Origin: an uncultured delta proteobacterium
GTDB taxonomy: Bacteria > Desulfobacterota > Syntrophia > Syntrophales > Smithellaceae
Length of the DNA stretch: 64,000 bases
NCBI GenBank assembly: GCA_903907985.1
Contig: CAIVQG010000003.1
Location: forward strand, 1-64,000
Direction: 5' to 3'
Shown here: piece by piece, positions 50,882 to 59,753 of the stretch
Layout of the letters: each line of letters begins with the position of its first letter
How positions within the stretch are numbered: position 1 is the stretch's first letter
The notes under the pieces: generated by a model
What the model was told of the DNA's origin: nothing
The model's database searches: none
Seen by the model: the letters and a program-made list of their open reading frames with translations, nothing else
Program-made: the position numbers and the translations under genes

Positions 50882-52454
50882 ATATCTCCTTTATGTTTTG
50901 CTTTTTCTCATAGAGATTCCTCTCCTGATCGGGAGCGCTATCCCCGTCACCATGTTGGTGGCGGAGATGGCCATTCTGGGAGCATTGCTGCTGTCTTATT
51001 GCTGGAAAAGAGAGGCCGGCGATTCCGAAGCATTATTGTCCATTTTCGCCGACCGGCGTTTATTTTATTTTCTCCTGGGCTACATGGCCATCTGCTGGCC
51101 GGTCCTGGCTATCGTCAAATACTATTCGTTCCAATTCTATCTTTTCGATACGGGTAATTTTGCCAATATCCTGGCGAAACTGGTCAATACAGGGCGTTTC
51201 TACAGCACCGTCCTGGAGCAAAATGCCCTCGCCGATCATTTCAGCCCCAACCTGATGTTGTTTTACCCTTTGTTTCACTGGAAGATGACCTTCTTGTGGC
51301 TGACGGGGTTCAAAATCCTCGCTTATCTCACCACTGCCCTGTTGCTGATTCGCTTAGGGAAAATTCTTATCGGCCCCGACTCAAAAGCGGTTTATATCGC
51401 CCCGGTCCTTTTCCTTTTCAATATGCTCATCTCCCGTACGCTGGATTTTGAATTCCAGCCGTCGGCACTTGCCCTCCCTTTCATTGTGCTCGGATTCATC
51501 TATGCGATCGAAAAGAAATACATGCAAATGGCCCTGGCACTTGTATTCATGGTCGGTTTTAAAGAGCACCTTCCACTGGTCTGGATAAGCCTCGGGATTT
51601 TTCTTATCCTGTATCGTCAACAGCAGAGGAAGGTCGGGATATCTCTGATGGTGATCGGGGCGGTGATGGGATTGCTGATTTTCTTTGTCGTCATGCCCTA
51701 TTTCAACGACGGCATCTCCACAAGTCAATCCGGAAAATTCGGTCCTTTTTCTCTGCTACCCGAAAAACTCGGCCTGCTCGCTCTGGCTTTTACGACCGTC
51801 GGCTTTCTGCCGCTGTTTTCTCCAAAATCCCTGCTCTTTATCCTGCCCGCCTTTGCGATTTCAATGATGTCGAACGTTCCCAACATGGTTACGATCCATT
51901 TTCACTACCTGGATATGCCCGCAGTCATCCTCTTCATTGGAGTCGTGTGCGGTATTGCCGACCTGAAAAATGGGGTCAACCGGCTTAAAAGTTTTCATCC
52001 GCGGACTTCTGCCTTCGTGCTTTCCGCCTGTTTCTTGATGATCATCGCCTCCAATACATATTTCCCGGCCCGAGGGATCAGTGAACACTGGCCTGAAAAA
52101 AAACATTTAGAAATGCACCATGAAGTCAAATTATTAAAAACATTAGTCGATGGCTGTAATCTCTGGACGGTCGAAAATGTCGGCGCTTTATGCTTTGAAT
52201 ATCAGAATCTGAAATCCATTAATATGAGAGAGGTCGATCGCGTGATGCAAGACCAGTCATGTCATTGGATTGTATTGACGTCATATTACGACAACTCCAG
52301 TATGAGCGAAGCTCAATATAACCAACTCAAATCATGGATACTGAAAAAGGAGGCGACAGGCAACTATCAACGGTTGCCCGGCTTCACTCATTTTATGGTT
52401 TTTCGCACGGCAGTGCCGAAGAGCGGGAAAAAAAATTCTCTGCCGGATGGTTAA
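50868..52454 (+). CDS. DUF2079-like polytopic membrane protein
   Basis: YYSFQFYLFDTGNFANILAKLVNTGRFYSTVLEQNALADHFSPNLMLFYPLF; many TM helices. Confidence 0.78.
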   Translation: MCKNKYLLYVLLFLIEIPLLIGSAIPVTMLVAEMAILGALLLSYCWKREAGDSEALLSIFADRRLFYFLLGYMAICWPVLAIVKYYSFQFYLFDTGNFANILAKLVNTGRFYSTVLEQNALADHFSPNLMLFYPLFHWKMTFLWLTGFKILAYLTTALLLIRLGKILIGPDSKAVYIAPVLFLFNMLISRTLDFEFQPSALALPFIVLGFIYAIEKKYMQMALALVFMVGFKEHLPLVWISLGIFLILYRQQQRKVGISLMVIGAVMGLLIFFVVMPYFNDGISTSQSGKFGPFSLLPEKLGLLALAFTTVGFLPLFSPKSLLFILPAFAISMMSNVPNMVTIHFHYLDMPAVILFIGVVCGIADLKNGVNRLKSFHPRTSAFVLSACFLMIIASNTYFPARGISEHWPEKKHLEMHHEVKLLKTLVDGCNLWTVENVGALCFEYQNLKSINMREVDRVMQDQSCHWIVLTSYYDNSSMSEAQYNQLKSWILKKEATGNYQRLPGFTHFMVFRTAVPKSGKKNSLPDG

Positions 52455-52532
52455 GTCATAAAGAATAATTTTTTACGCGGCACAAGGAAGTAATGAGGTT
52501 TCAACTCTAATTATTTTTCGGACTTTAATAAA

Positions 52533-53309
52533 ATGACCAATACTACGCAAATCTTCCTGACCATCGACATGGAACCGGACTGCCCTCCTTACCTCCATAC
52601 TTTCCGGGGAATTACCGAGGGGATGAATTCGCTTCTGGTGTTGCTACAAGAGGAGGGTGTGCAGGCCACTTTCTTTGTCACCGGACAAATTGCCAAGGCC
52701 TACCCGGATACTATCCGCAGTCTGATTAATTCCGGGCATGAGATAGGTTCTCACGGCTTCGACCATAGCGACTATACTCGCCTTGATCGCCAAAGCGCAA
52801 AGCAGGACATTGAGAAATCCATGGACTTGCTGCGGCAATTCGGCTCTGTTTATTCCTTTCGAGCTCCTTACCTGAAATTTCCGCAGAGCTATCTTGGCCT
52901 TTTGGAGAAGGCTGGCTTGCTGATCGATTCTTCACAGGCGAAATACAAACCCTCCTACCTGCAAAAGCCCCGGCCGACAACATTGCTTAGAATCCCGGCA
53001 TCAATCACTTCTTCAGTCTTGCGGCTGCCTGCCTGGATCAGAAACCCATGGCTTGGCTCTTTGAAAAGCCCGGTAGTTTTGTTTGTTCATCCCTGGGAAT
53101 TTGTCGATTTGAGCAGCGCCAACATTCCACTGGATTGCCGCTTTAAAACAGGTGCAACTGCACTTGCCTGCCTGCGGGAAGTTATTCATTTTTATAAAAA
53201 GAGAAATTTTCAATTCCGGAAAATACAGGATGTTTTGAATGAACACAGCGACGCTGAACAAGGGGTTGCAACCACCCATTCGGGTGGCAAGCCCCCTTGT
53301 TCTGTTTAG
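52533..53309 (+). CDS. Polysaccharide deacetylase (NodB-type); C-terminus encoded by a repeat
   Basis: IFLTIDMEPDCPP, VQATFFVTGQIAKAYPDTIRSLINSGHEIGSHGFDHSDYTRL, FRAPYLKFP. Confidence 0.88.
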   Translation: MTNTTQIFLTIDMEPDCPPYLHTFRGITEGMNSLLVLLQEEGVQATFFVTGQIAKAYPDTIRSLINSGHEIGSHGFDHSDYTRLDRQSAKQDIEKSMDLLRQFGSVYSFRAPYLKFPQSYLGLLEKAGLLIDSSQAKYKPSYLQKPRPTTLLRIPASITSSVLRLPAWIRNPWLGSLKSPVVLFVHPWEFVDLSSANIPLDCRFKTGATALACLREVIHFYKKRNFQFRKIQDVLNEHSDAEQGVATTHSGGKPPCSV

Positions 53310-53340
53310 ATTGCCGCGTCGCCTTGCTCATCGCAAAGAC
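53256..53340. repeat. Dispersed palindromic repeat, copy 1 (plus orientation)
   Basis: GAACAAGGGGTTGCAACC...GCCCCCTTGTTCTGTTTAGATTGCCGCGTCGCCTTGCTCATCGCAAAG; matches copy 2 in reverse complement. Confidence 0.75.
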
Positions 53341-53445
53341 AGATAAATATGTTTTACAAAGGCACTAAGAGATCCCGAATAGCTGCGCTTTCGGGATCAA
53401 TTCCACCAACGCTTCAAACTTCACCATATTCGTTTTCAGCGAGTG

Positions 53446-54753
53446 TCATTGATTTTTCTTCTGCGCTTCCAGCGACTCCAGAAAAGCGGTGTAACGGGTT
53501 TTGTGCTGTTCCAGGCCGCAGCTGCGCGCATCGACGCAATCACCATTGACATTGAGGAAGGGAATCCCCCGGAGGGCGAAGTGTTTTTGCAGAAGCGGTG
53601 TTGTACCCGATGCCTGATGGCAGCCCCAGTGTGAGAAATGGACGATACCGTCGGCATTGGCATCATTGTATATTTTTTCCAGATTAGCTAAGCGTCTTGT
53701 GAGTGGCCCGTTGCCGGGCGTATTGATCAGCCGCCGGGCAATAATTTCCAGAGGATCACAGCTCTTGATTTCGCCGTCCAGATATCCGGTGCATTCTTCC
53801 AGATATACTTTGGCACGCACTCCGTCATCGATAAACGGCCAGACTTCATTATATTGGAATACGGGGGCAATATGCGCCCAGATAATTTTGATCGTTTCTG
53901 CGGAAATATCCTTCGGAAAATTCGAATTATAAATATTGTTATCGTCCAGGTCGGCAAGAATAGCCCGGCATATTTTTATTAAGCGCGCGGAACCAGACAT
54001 GGCAGCAAGCGGCAGCATAAAGTTGATCATTTGATGTCCGTAATACACGTTGCGTTGCAGATGGCAGCGCTTCCGGTAAATTTCCTCCAGCAATTCCCCG
54101 GCAATTCTGACGTTCCGGGCCGCAGCATCCAGCCTGGCCTTATCGAGAGTTTTTCCGGTGAGCGCTTCGATCTTCTCAATCAACTCCTGCAATTGCGCAA
54201 CGAGATACACAATACCGGCAGTATCATCATTCTGGGGGATATCCAGGAAGAAAAATGGTACCTCTTTTTTTTCGGCCAGATGACGGAATGTTTTGATATT
54301 ACCATCGCACAAAGCTGATGACGCTATAATAAAACGCGGCCCCGGCAATATCCCGGAGGAACCGATGTCGATGGACAGCCGATGAAAATTGCACATCGTA
54401 TTGGGCACGAAATGGGTTCCATGCCTGCCCAGAAAGTTATTGGCAATCCCCATACTGGCAAATAATGCGGATAGCCCCTCCAGGCATAAGGGGGATAACC
54501 CGAAAGCATAAAGAATTTCCGTGGGAACAAAGATTGATGTCCATACGCTTTTATCGGACATCAATCCCTCCCGGTAATAGGATAGATATTCCCGCTCCAG
54601 AGTGCGGACAGAAGGAACTTTGTGCCGGGAAACAATCCTGACCACCAACTGGAAAATCCGGAAGGCAACCGGCAGCGGCAGACGAATCCCGTCTCTGGTC
54701 ATACTGCGATAGAGCAGGCGGCGTAATTTGCTATCCACGAGCGGGCTGTTCAT
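53446..54753 (-). CDS. 2-hydroxyacyl-CoA dehydratase-like (HgdB/DCCP family) protein
   Basis: ADGIVHFSHWGCHQASGTTPLLQKHFALRGIPFLNVNGDCVDARSCGLEQHKTRYTAFLESL resembles HgdB-type cluster-binding region; MCNFHRLSIDI. Confidence 0.82.
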   Translation of the reverse strand: MNSPLVDSKLRRLLYRSMTRDGIRLPLPVAFRIFQLVVRIVSRHKVPSVRTLEREYLSYYREGLMSDKSVWTSIFVPTEILYAFGLSPLCLEGLSALFASMGIANNFLGRHGTHFVPNTMCNFHRLSIDIGSSGILPGPRFIIASSALCDGNIKTFRHLAEKKEVPFFFLDIPQNDDTAGIVYLVAQLQELIEKIEALTGKTLDKARLDAAARNVRIAGELLEEIYRKRCHLQRNVYYGHQMINFMLPLAAMSGSARLIKICRAILADLDDNNIYNSNFPKDISAETIKIIWAHIAPVFQYNEVWPFIDDGVRAKVYLEECTGYLDGEIKSCDPLEIIARRLINTPGNGPLTRRLANLEKIYNDANADGIVHFSHWGCHQASGTTPLLQKHFALRGIPFLNVNGDCVDARSCGLEQHKTRYTAFLESLEAQKKNQ

Positions 54754-56498
54754 GATCGGCGTGTCTCCTGAATATCGTCCCGCCGCGAGGCGAGGACTGC
54801 CGCGCCAATAGCCCCGGCTAACTGGGCTTCGGCAAAGATTGTCACCGGGGCAGCCAGCGCATATTCCAGTTCCCCGGCAAAACCGGTATTGAGCGAAAGT
54901 CCGCCCGTAAGGATAAAAGGCGCTTCACCTTGAATTTTCCGGGCCAGAGAGGATACTCTTTCGGCTATAGCGAAGTTCAGGCCCCGCGCAATGTTTCCCA
55001 TCGGTATTCCTTTTGTCATCAGGGACACGACCTCGGACTCGGCAAAGACGGAGCACATGCTGCTAATCGGTGTAGGGCAATCTGCCGTAAGCGATAGAGC
55101 GCTGAATTCGGCAAATGTTATATTCATTCTCGCAACCATGGATTCGAGGAAACGTCCTGTTCCCGCCGCACATTTGTCATTCATGGCAAATCTCAGCACA
55201 TTGCCTTGTTCATCGATACGGATGGCCTTACTGTCCTGACCGCCGATATCAATGATCGTCCCGGCCTGCGGCGTGAGGAAATTAACCCCGACAGCATGAC
55301 AGGTTATTTCCGTAGTCTGCTCCCTGTCGGCAAAGGCGGTTCGGCCGTATCCCGTATAGATTGTCCGGAATATTTCCTCTGCCGTCAGCGAACTTTGCAC
55401 AAGCAGTTGGTCGAAGGCGGCGGCGGCGGAATCTTTCATGTTGATGGAAGTGGGTATGATAATGGAAGCAAGAATTTCCTGCCCGTTTTTCAATATAATT
55501 CCTTTGGTCGTGGTACTGCCGATATCGAGTCCGATGGAATAGACATCTGACGCTACGTCTGCTTGTGGGGAGAGTTTTTTTGGTGTTTGTTTACCGGACA
55601 TAATTTTTTCCATAAAGGCCTCTATTCTTGTAACATTTTGTTCATCACTGTTTACGGAAAGATCATTTTCGAGGTACAGGCACGGAAATCCGGCCGGCAA
55701 ATGCTTCTTCAATTTTTCCAATTCAAAGGCATAAAAATCACAAAACTTCAGAGTGATAACAATCAATCCGGCCAGCCGCTGCTTTTTAATTTCCGCAATT
55801 ATGTATTTCGTCATCCCGCCTTCGTCACTGCGCGGACAGATTGTGTTTTGCAGAGAATTGTGCGCCATTGCCAAAAGTTGATCTTGCAGAGAAGCCGTTT
55901 TAGGGAATTGTTTTTCGGAAAACGGTATTACCCCATGACCGCAGTGCCGCAGAAAAATACTTCTGGCATCATATTTTTTAAATATCTCCTGAAACAAAGC
56001 AGGTGCGTAGGAGGAACCGGCTATACCGATTTTTACGGAACGCAGATCGGCCTCGCCCGAATCCGTCAAACACGCGGACACTGGCCGGGCATTCTCTCCG
56101 GCCTGCAAAAATAACTTCTTATTTGCAACATCATGGTCAGGTGCAATTTTCTTGAGTAAAGCGAGATATTGAGCCGCCAGATATTTTGCACTCTGGTCTC
56201 CTGCGCGTCCAGGCACATCGAGCAGAAACGATTCAATTTTGCCGGAATGGCAAAGAGAGGAGTGCAGGTGTTTCATGGCATCACAAACTTTCGGCACGAC
56301 CACGAAATCAAATTTATGTTCACCGTCAACAATCTTCGAGAAAAGATATTTGGCATAAGAACAGATGTTATCGTGCAGCGAACAGCTGTACTCCAGACCG
56401 TATTTCTCATTTTCGAAAAGCGAGATGTCCACGACTCCATGGCCGAGGGCGGTCAGCAGTTCCACCGGAATATATGAACAAAAAAACGGGATCTTCAT
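54750..56498 (-). CDS. 2-hydroxyacyl-CoA dehydratase activase (HgdC/BcrA-type ATPase) with N-terminal HgdB-like domain
   Basis: YSIGLDIGSTTTKGIILKNG, GTIIDIGGQDSKAIRID, NDKCAAGTGRFLESMVARM, FILTGGLSLNTGFAGELE; N-terminal ~300 aa HgdB-like; 4-nt overlap with the next gene. Confidence 0.87.
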   Translation of the reverse strand: MKIPFFCSYIPVELLTALGHGVVDISLFENEKYGLEYSCSLHDNICSYAKYLFSKIVDGEHKFDFVVVPKVCDAMKHLHSSLCHSGKIESFLLDVPGRAGDQSAKYLAAQYLALLKKIAPDHDVANKKLFLQAGENARPVSACLTDSGEADLRSVKIGIAGSSYAPALFQEIFKKYDARSIFLRHCGHGVIPFSEKQFPKTASLQDQLLAMAHNSLQNTICPRSDEGGMTKYIIAEIKKQRLAGLIVITLKFCDFYAFELEKLKKHLPAGFPCLYLENDLSVNSDEQNVTRIEAFMEKIMSGKQTPKKLSPQADVASDVYSIGLDIGSTTTKGIILKNGQEILASIIIPTSINMKDSAAAAFDQLLVQSSLTAEEIFRTIYTGYGRTAFADREQTTEITCHAVGVNFLTPQAGTIIDIGGQDSKAIRIDEQGNVLRFAMNDKCAAGTGRFLESMVARMNITFAEFSALSLTADCPTPISSMCSVFAESEVVSLMTKGIPMGNIARGLNFAIAERVSSLARKIQGEAPFILTGGLSLNTGFAGELEYALAAPVTIFAEAQLAGAIGAAVLASRRDDIQETRRS

Positions 56499-56507
56499 CA
56501 GAGCTGC

Positions 56508-57620
56508 CTATAATCCTTTGCCGAATTCGCGCCTCGCTTTTTCATATATCTCCAGATGACGGCTAAGCGAAAATTGCCAATTCCAGATCGTGGCTTGCGT
56601 CCGGTTATATTCCGCCATCCGCCTGCGCAGTTCATCATTTTGCACTAACGTAAGCAAATGCCGGAAAAATTCTTCATCGTTGGCCGCCAGCAATCCTTCA
56701 CGACCTTGTTCAATCAGATGCTGCAAACCGGACATCCGCATGCCGATAACCGGCAATCCGGCCACCCGGGCTTCGAGCGCCGCCAGACCAAAAGACTCTT
56801 GTCTGGTGGGTAAAACAAATATATCGGCCTTGGCAAACAAATCAGCAATTTCTTCATGAGAGCGAATCCCGGCAAGCTCCACGACTTCCTGCAACCCCAA
56901 ACGGTTTATCAAACGAAGAAGTGCGCCCCGCTGCTGACCTTCGCCCACAATAATAAGGCGAACACGCCGCGTACCTGACTGCCGGATAATTTCCGGCATC
57001 ATTTTGATAAGCACATGCGCCCTTTTGCGAATGGATAGGCGCATAACCGAAATAAGCGTCAAATCGTCATTCGAACGGGGAAGACTGGGCCTGCGCCAGG
57101 CTGATTCCTGCACGGCATTAGGCAGCACATGCACCTGTCCAATCCTTCCGGCTTTACTCATAATTCGGGCGGCGCTCGGACTCACGGATGTAAAAATAAC
57201 TGGCCACCTCGACCAGCCTAAAAGCAAGTCCAGCAGAAAAAAAAGACCATAATAATAATGCAGCACCGAATGGCAAGTCACCACTGTGGGAATTTGCTGA
57301 CTCTTCGCCACGTACATGCTGCCATAGGCCAGCGGAGATAGGATACTGCCATGACAGTGCACTACATCAAAAGAACCTTTCTTCAGCAAAGCCGCTACCT
57401 GGCGAAATGCTTCCAGCGTATATATAAACCCGAAGCGCGTTTTTACGGGGACATTCAGACGATGGACGGGAAAGCCGAACCCATGACTCTCCCCGGGGGT
57501 GGCAGTGATTATTTCCGGCTGGTGCCCCGCAGCCGCAAGCGATTCGGCCAATCCCTGTAAATGAATTTCAATGCCGCCGATGCGGGGATGGAACCAGTCG
57601 CAGATTAAAGCAATTTTCAT
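56508..57620 (-). CDS. Glycosyltransferase family 4 (PimA-like)
   Basis: MKIALICDWFHPRIGGIEIHLQGLAESLAAAGHQPEIIT; DIFVLPTRQESFGLAALEARVAGLPVIG (E-x7-E). Confidence 0.9.
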   Translation of the reverse strand: MKIALICDWFHPRIGGIEIHLQGLAESLAAAGHQPEIITATPGESHGFGFPVHRLNVPVKTRFGFIYTLEAFRQVAALLKKGSFDVVHCHGSILSPLAYGSMYVAKSQQIPTVVTCHSVLHYYYGLFFLLDLLLGWSRWPVIFTSVSPSAARIMSKAGRIGQVHVLPNAVQESAWRRPSLPRSNDDLTLISVMRLSIRKRAHVLIKMMPEIIRQSGTRRVRLIIVGEGQQRGALLRLINRLGLQEVVELAGIRSHEEIADLFAKADIFVLPTRQESFGLAALEARVAGLPVIGMRMSGLQHLIEQGREGLLAANDEEFFRHLLTLVQNDELRRRMAEYNRTQATIWNWQFSLSRHLEIYEKARREFGKGL

Positions 57621-57683
57621 AATTTTTTACACGAACCATACTGGCAAGGCCATATTATTATAACCTTTGCATAACCCATCTGC

Positions 57684-57755
57684 TCATCATTGCGAGATGC
57701 CTCTCAGGCATCGTGGCAATCTAAACAGAACAAGGGGCTGCAACCCCTTGTTCAA
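57684..57755. repeat. Dispersed palindromic repeat, copy 2 (inverted relative to copy 1)
   Basis: Reverse complement GAACAAGGGGTTGCAGCCCCTTGTTCTGTTTAGATTGCCACGATGCCTGAGAGGCATCTCGCAATG. Confidence 0.75.
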
Positions 57756-57831
57756 CAAGTTTATCTCTTCGCAGGGTGGAACAGGACAAGAAGGCCATTT
57801 CCTGATCGGCTATTTGGAACGGGGCTCTTTT

Positions 57832-58545
57832 CTACTTCCGGGTATCCCGTCCTGCGTTAACCTCTTTTTCCTGCAAAAATATCTTCCCGACGTAAATAAT
57901 GCGCTGTATCGCCGTCATATTGGTCAGTACGGCAAACACGGCCAGCGATATTTTCATCAGCCCAACGCCCACTCCCGGAATAGAGCCCAGTGCAGAGGCA
58001 ATAAGCAGCAGGACAAAACGTTCCGGGCGCTGCATTCTGCCGACATTGCATTCGATGCCCACCGCTTCCGCCCGCGCCTTGACATAGCTTGTCAGAAAGG
58101 AGCCGGTAATCGTCAGAATAATAAACATTACGGCAAGGGGGCTGTAATGATCCGGATGTCCGACATTAGGCGACCAGAAAAGTGCTTGGCCTCCGGCGAA
58201 ATACCAAGCCAGACCCATGAAGATGAAAGCTTCACTCAAACGGTCCAGGCAACTGTCATAGAAAGCGCCAAAGCTCGTTGTTTTTCCGGTCAGACGTGAC
58301 AGCTGGCCATCCAGGATATCGCAGGTGCCGGCCAGGGCGACCGTCCAGCCTCCCAGATAGAAATTCCCCGTGCTGAAAATCAAACCGGCCAAAGCGCTAA
58401 ACACTAAACCAGCGGTAGTGACGGCATTGGGAGAAATTCCCATCCGGACCAGTAGATTCAGGACAGGATTGATGATTTCCCGATAGACACGGTGAGTCCT
58501 TTGACTAAAGAGAAAAAATTCCGGCAACCGCAATGTTCTTGCCAC
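57832..58545 (-). CDS. CDP-alcohol phosphatidyltransferase (PI/PI-phosphate synthase-like)
   Basis: DILDGQLSRLTGKTTSFGAFYDSCLDR fits DxxDGxx(A/S)R...GxxxDxxxD; KARAEAVGIECNVGRMQRPER; adjacent to inositol-1-phosphate synthase. Confidence 0.85.
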   Translation of the reverse strand: MARTLRLPEFFLFSQRTHRVYREIINPVLNLLVRMGISPNAVTTAGLVFSALAGLIFSTGNFYLGGWTVALAGTCDILDGQLSRLTGKTTSFGAFYDSCLDRLSEAFIFMGLAWYFAGGQALFWSPNVGHPDHYSPLAVMFIILTITGSFLTSYVKARAEAVGIECNVGRMQRPERFVLLLIASALGSIPGVGVGLMKISLAVFAVLTNMTAIQRIIYVGKIFLQEKEVNAGRDTRK

Positions 58546-58557
58546 CTCAGTGATTAT

Positions 58558-59661
58558 TTACCGGCTGCGATTGCCGGAGATAAAAGACTCGGTCATTTTA
58601 AGCGCCTCATCATCAGGATACTGGCTGGGGGGATGTTTCATAAAAAACGCCGAGGGGGAAATTAAAGCTCCGCCGATACCGCGATCTAGCGCCAATTTGC
58701 AACAACGGATGGCATCAATAACAACTCCGGCAGAGTTAGGCGAGTCTTCTACCGACAGCCGCAGTTCCAGATTCATCGGCACGTCGCCGAAGATCCGCCC
58801 TTCCATACGGATGTAGGCAACCTTGTTGTCATTTTGCCAGGGTACGTAATCCGTCGGGCTGATATGGATATCATCATTGGCCATTCTCTCGGCTGTGACC
58901 GATTGAATGGCTTCGGTTTTTGATTCCTTCTTGGAATGCAGCCTCTCGGAATTCTTCATGTTCAGAAAATCGGTGTTGCCGCCGAAGTTGAGCTGGTAGG
59001 TATGATCGAGATTAACACCGCGCTGCCGGAAAAGATTAGTAAGGGAGCGGTGGATAATAGTGGCTCCAATCTGAGATTTGACATCGTCACCGATGATGGG
59101 GATATTCCGCTGACGGAAACGTTTCGCCCAGGTTTTATTACTGGCGATAAATACGGGCATGTTATTGATTACAGCCACACCGGCTTCCAGCGCGCACTCC
59201 ATATAAAAATGAGCGGCCTTCTCCGAACCAACCGGCAGATAGTTAAGCAGTACGTCCGGACGGGCTTTCGTAAGGCACGCGACAACCTCCTGGCGTGTGG
59301 CCTCGGGACGCCGGGACAGAACAAATCGGCGGTTTTCCGGATATTTTTCCATATGCGCGGAAAGACTGTCACCCACATGACCCATCAGAACCTTAACGCC
59401 GGTTGGCGGAATATCACGCTGAAAAACATGCGTACAGTTAGGCGGGGCAAAAATGGCGCAGGCCACATCCTTTCCCACTTTGCGCGAATCAATGTCCCAG
59501 GCCGCCACCACTTCTATATCACCGGGCTTATATCCCCCGATCATCCAATGCATCAGGCCGCAGGCATCGTCTGCCTTGCGGTTTCTATAGTAGTATATTC
59601 CCTGCAGGAGAGAACTGGCGCAATTTCCCACACCAATCACGGCAATACGGATTTTTTTCAC
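58558..59661 (-). CDS. ino1: myo-Inositol-1-phosphate synthase (GTG start at 59661 likely; frame open to 59733)
   Basis: KKIRIAVIGVGNCASSLLQGIYYY, VAAWDIDSRKVGKDVACAIFAPPNCT, NYLPVGSEKAAHFYMECAL, GDDVKSQIGATIIHRSLTNLF, NFGGNTDFLNM. Confidence 0.93.
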   Translation of the reverse strand: MKKIRIAVIGVGNCASSLLQGIYYYRNRKADDACGLMHWMIGGYKPGDIEVVAAWDIDSRKVGKDVACAIFAPPNCTHVFQRDIPPTGVKVLMGHVGDSLSAHMEKYPENRRFVLSRRPEATRQEVVACLTKARPDVLLNYLPVGSEKAAHFYMECALEAGVAVINNMPVFIASNKTWAKRFRQRNIPIIGDDVKSQIGATIIHRSLTNLFRQRGVNLDHTYQLNFGGNTDFLNMKNSERLHSKKESKTEAIQSVTAERMANDDIHISPTDYVPWQNDNKVAYIRMEGRIFGDVPMNLELRLSVEDSPNSAGVVIDAIRCCKLALDRGIGGALISPSAFFMKHPPSQYPDDEALKMTESFISGNRSR

Positions 59662-59753
59662 TTCTGATAATAACCTCTTTTCTGCACCTATGTTTTTAGC
59701 AGGAACTATCGGGTGCCGGACAACTGCCGCCAAACCAAAGTTCTTATTGTCTT

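Noticed and set aside
57667-58299. 210-aa plus-strand ORF
   Set aside because: Antisense to the CDP-alcohol phosphatidyltransferase and partly composed of the dispersed repeat.
58936-59667. 243-aa plus-strand ORF
   Set aside because: Antisense to inositol-1-phosphate synthase, whose family motifs are clear.
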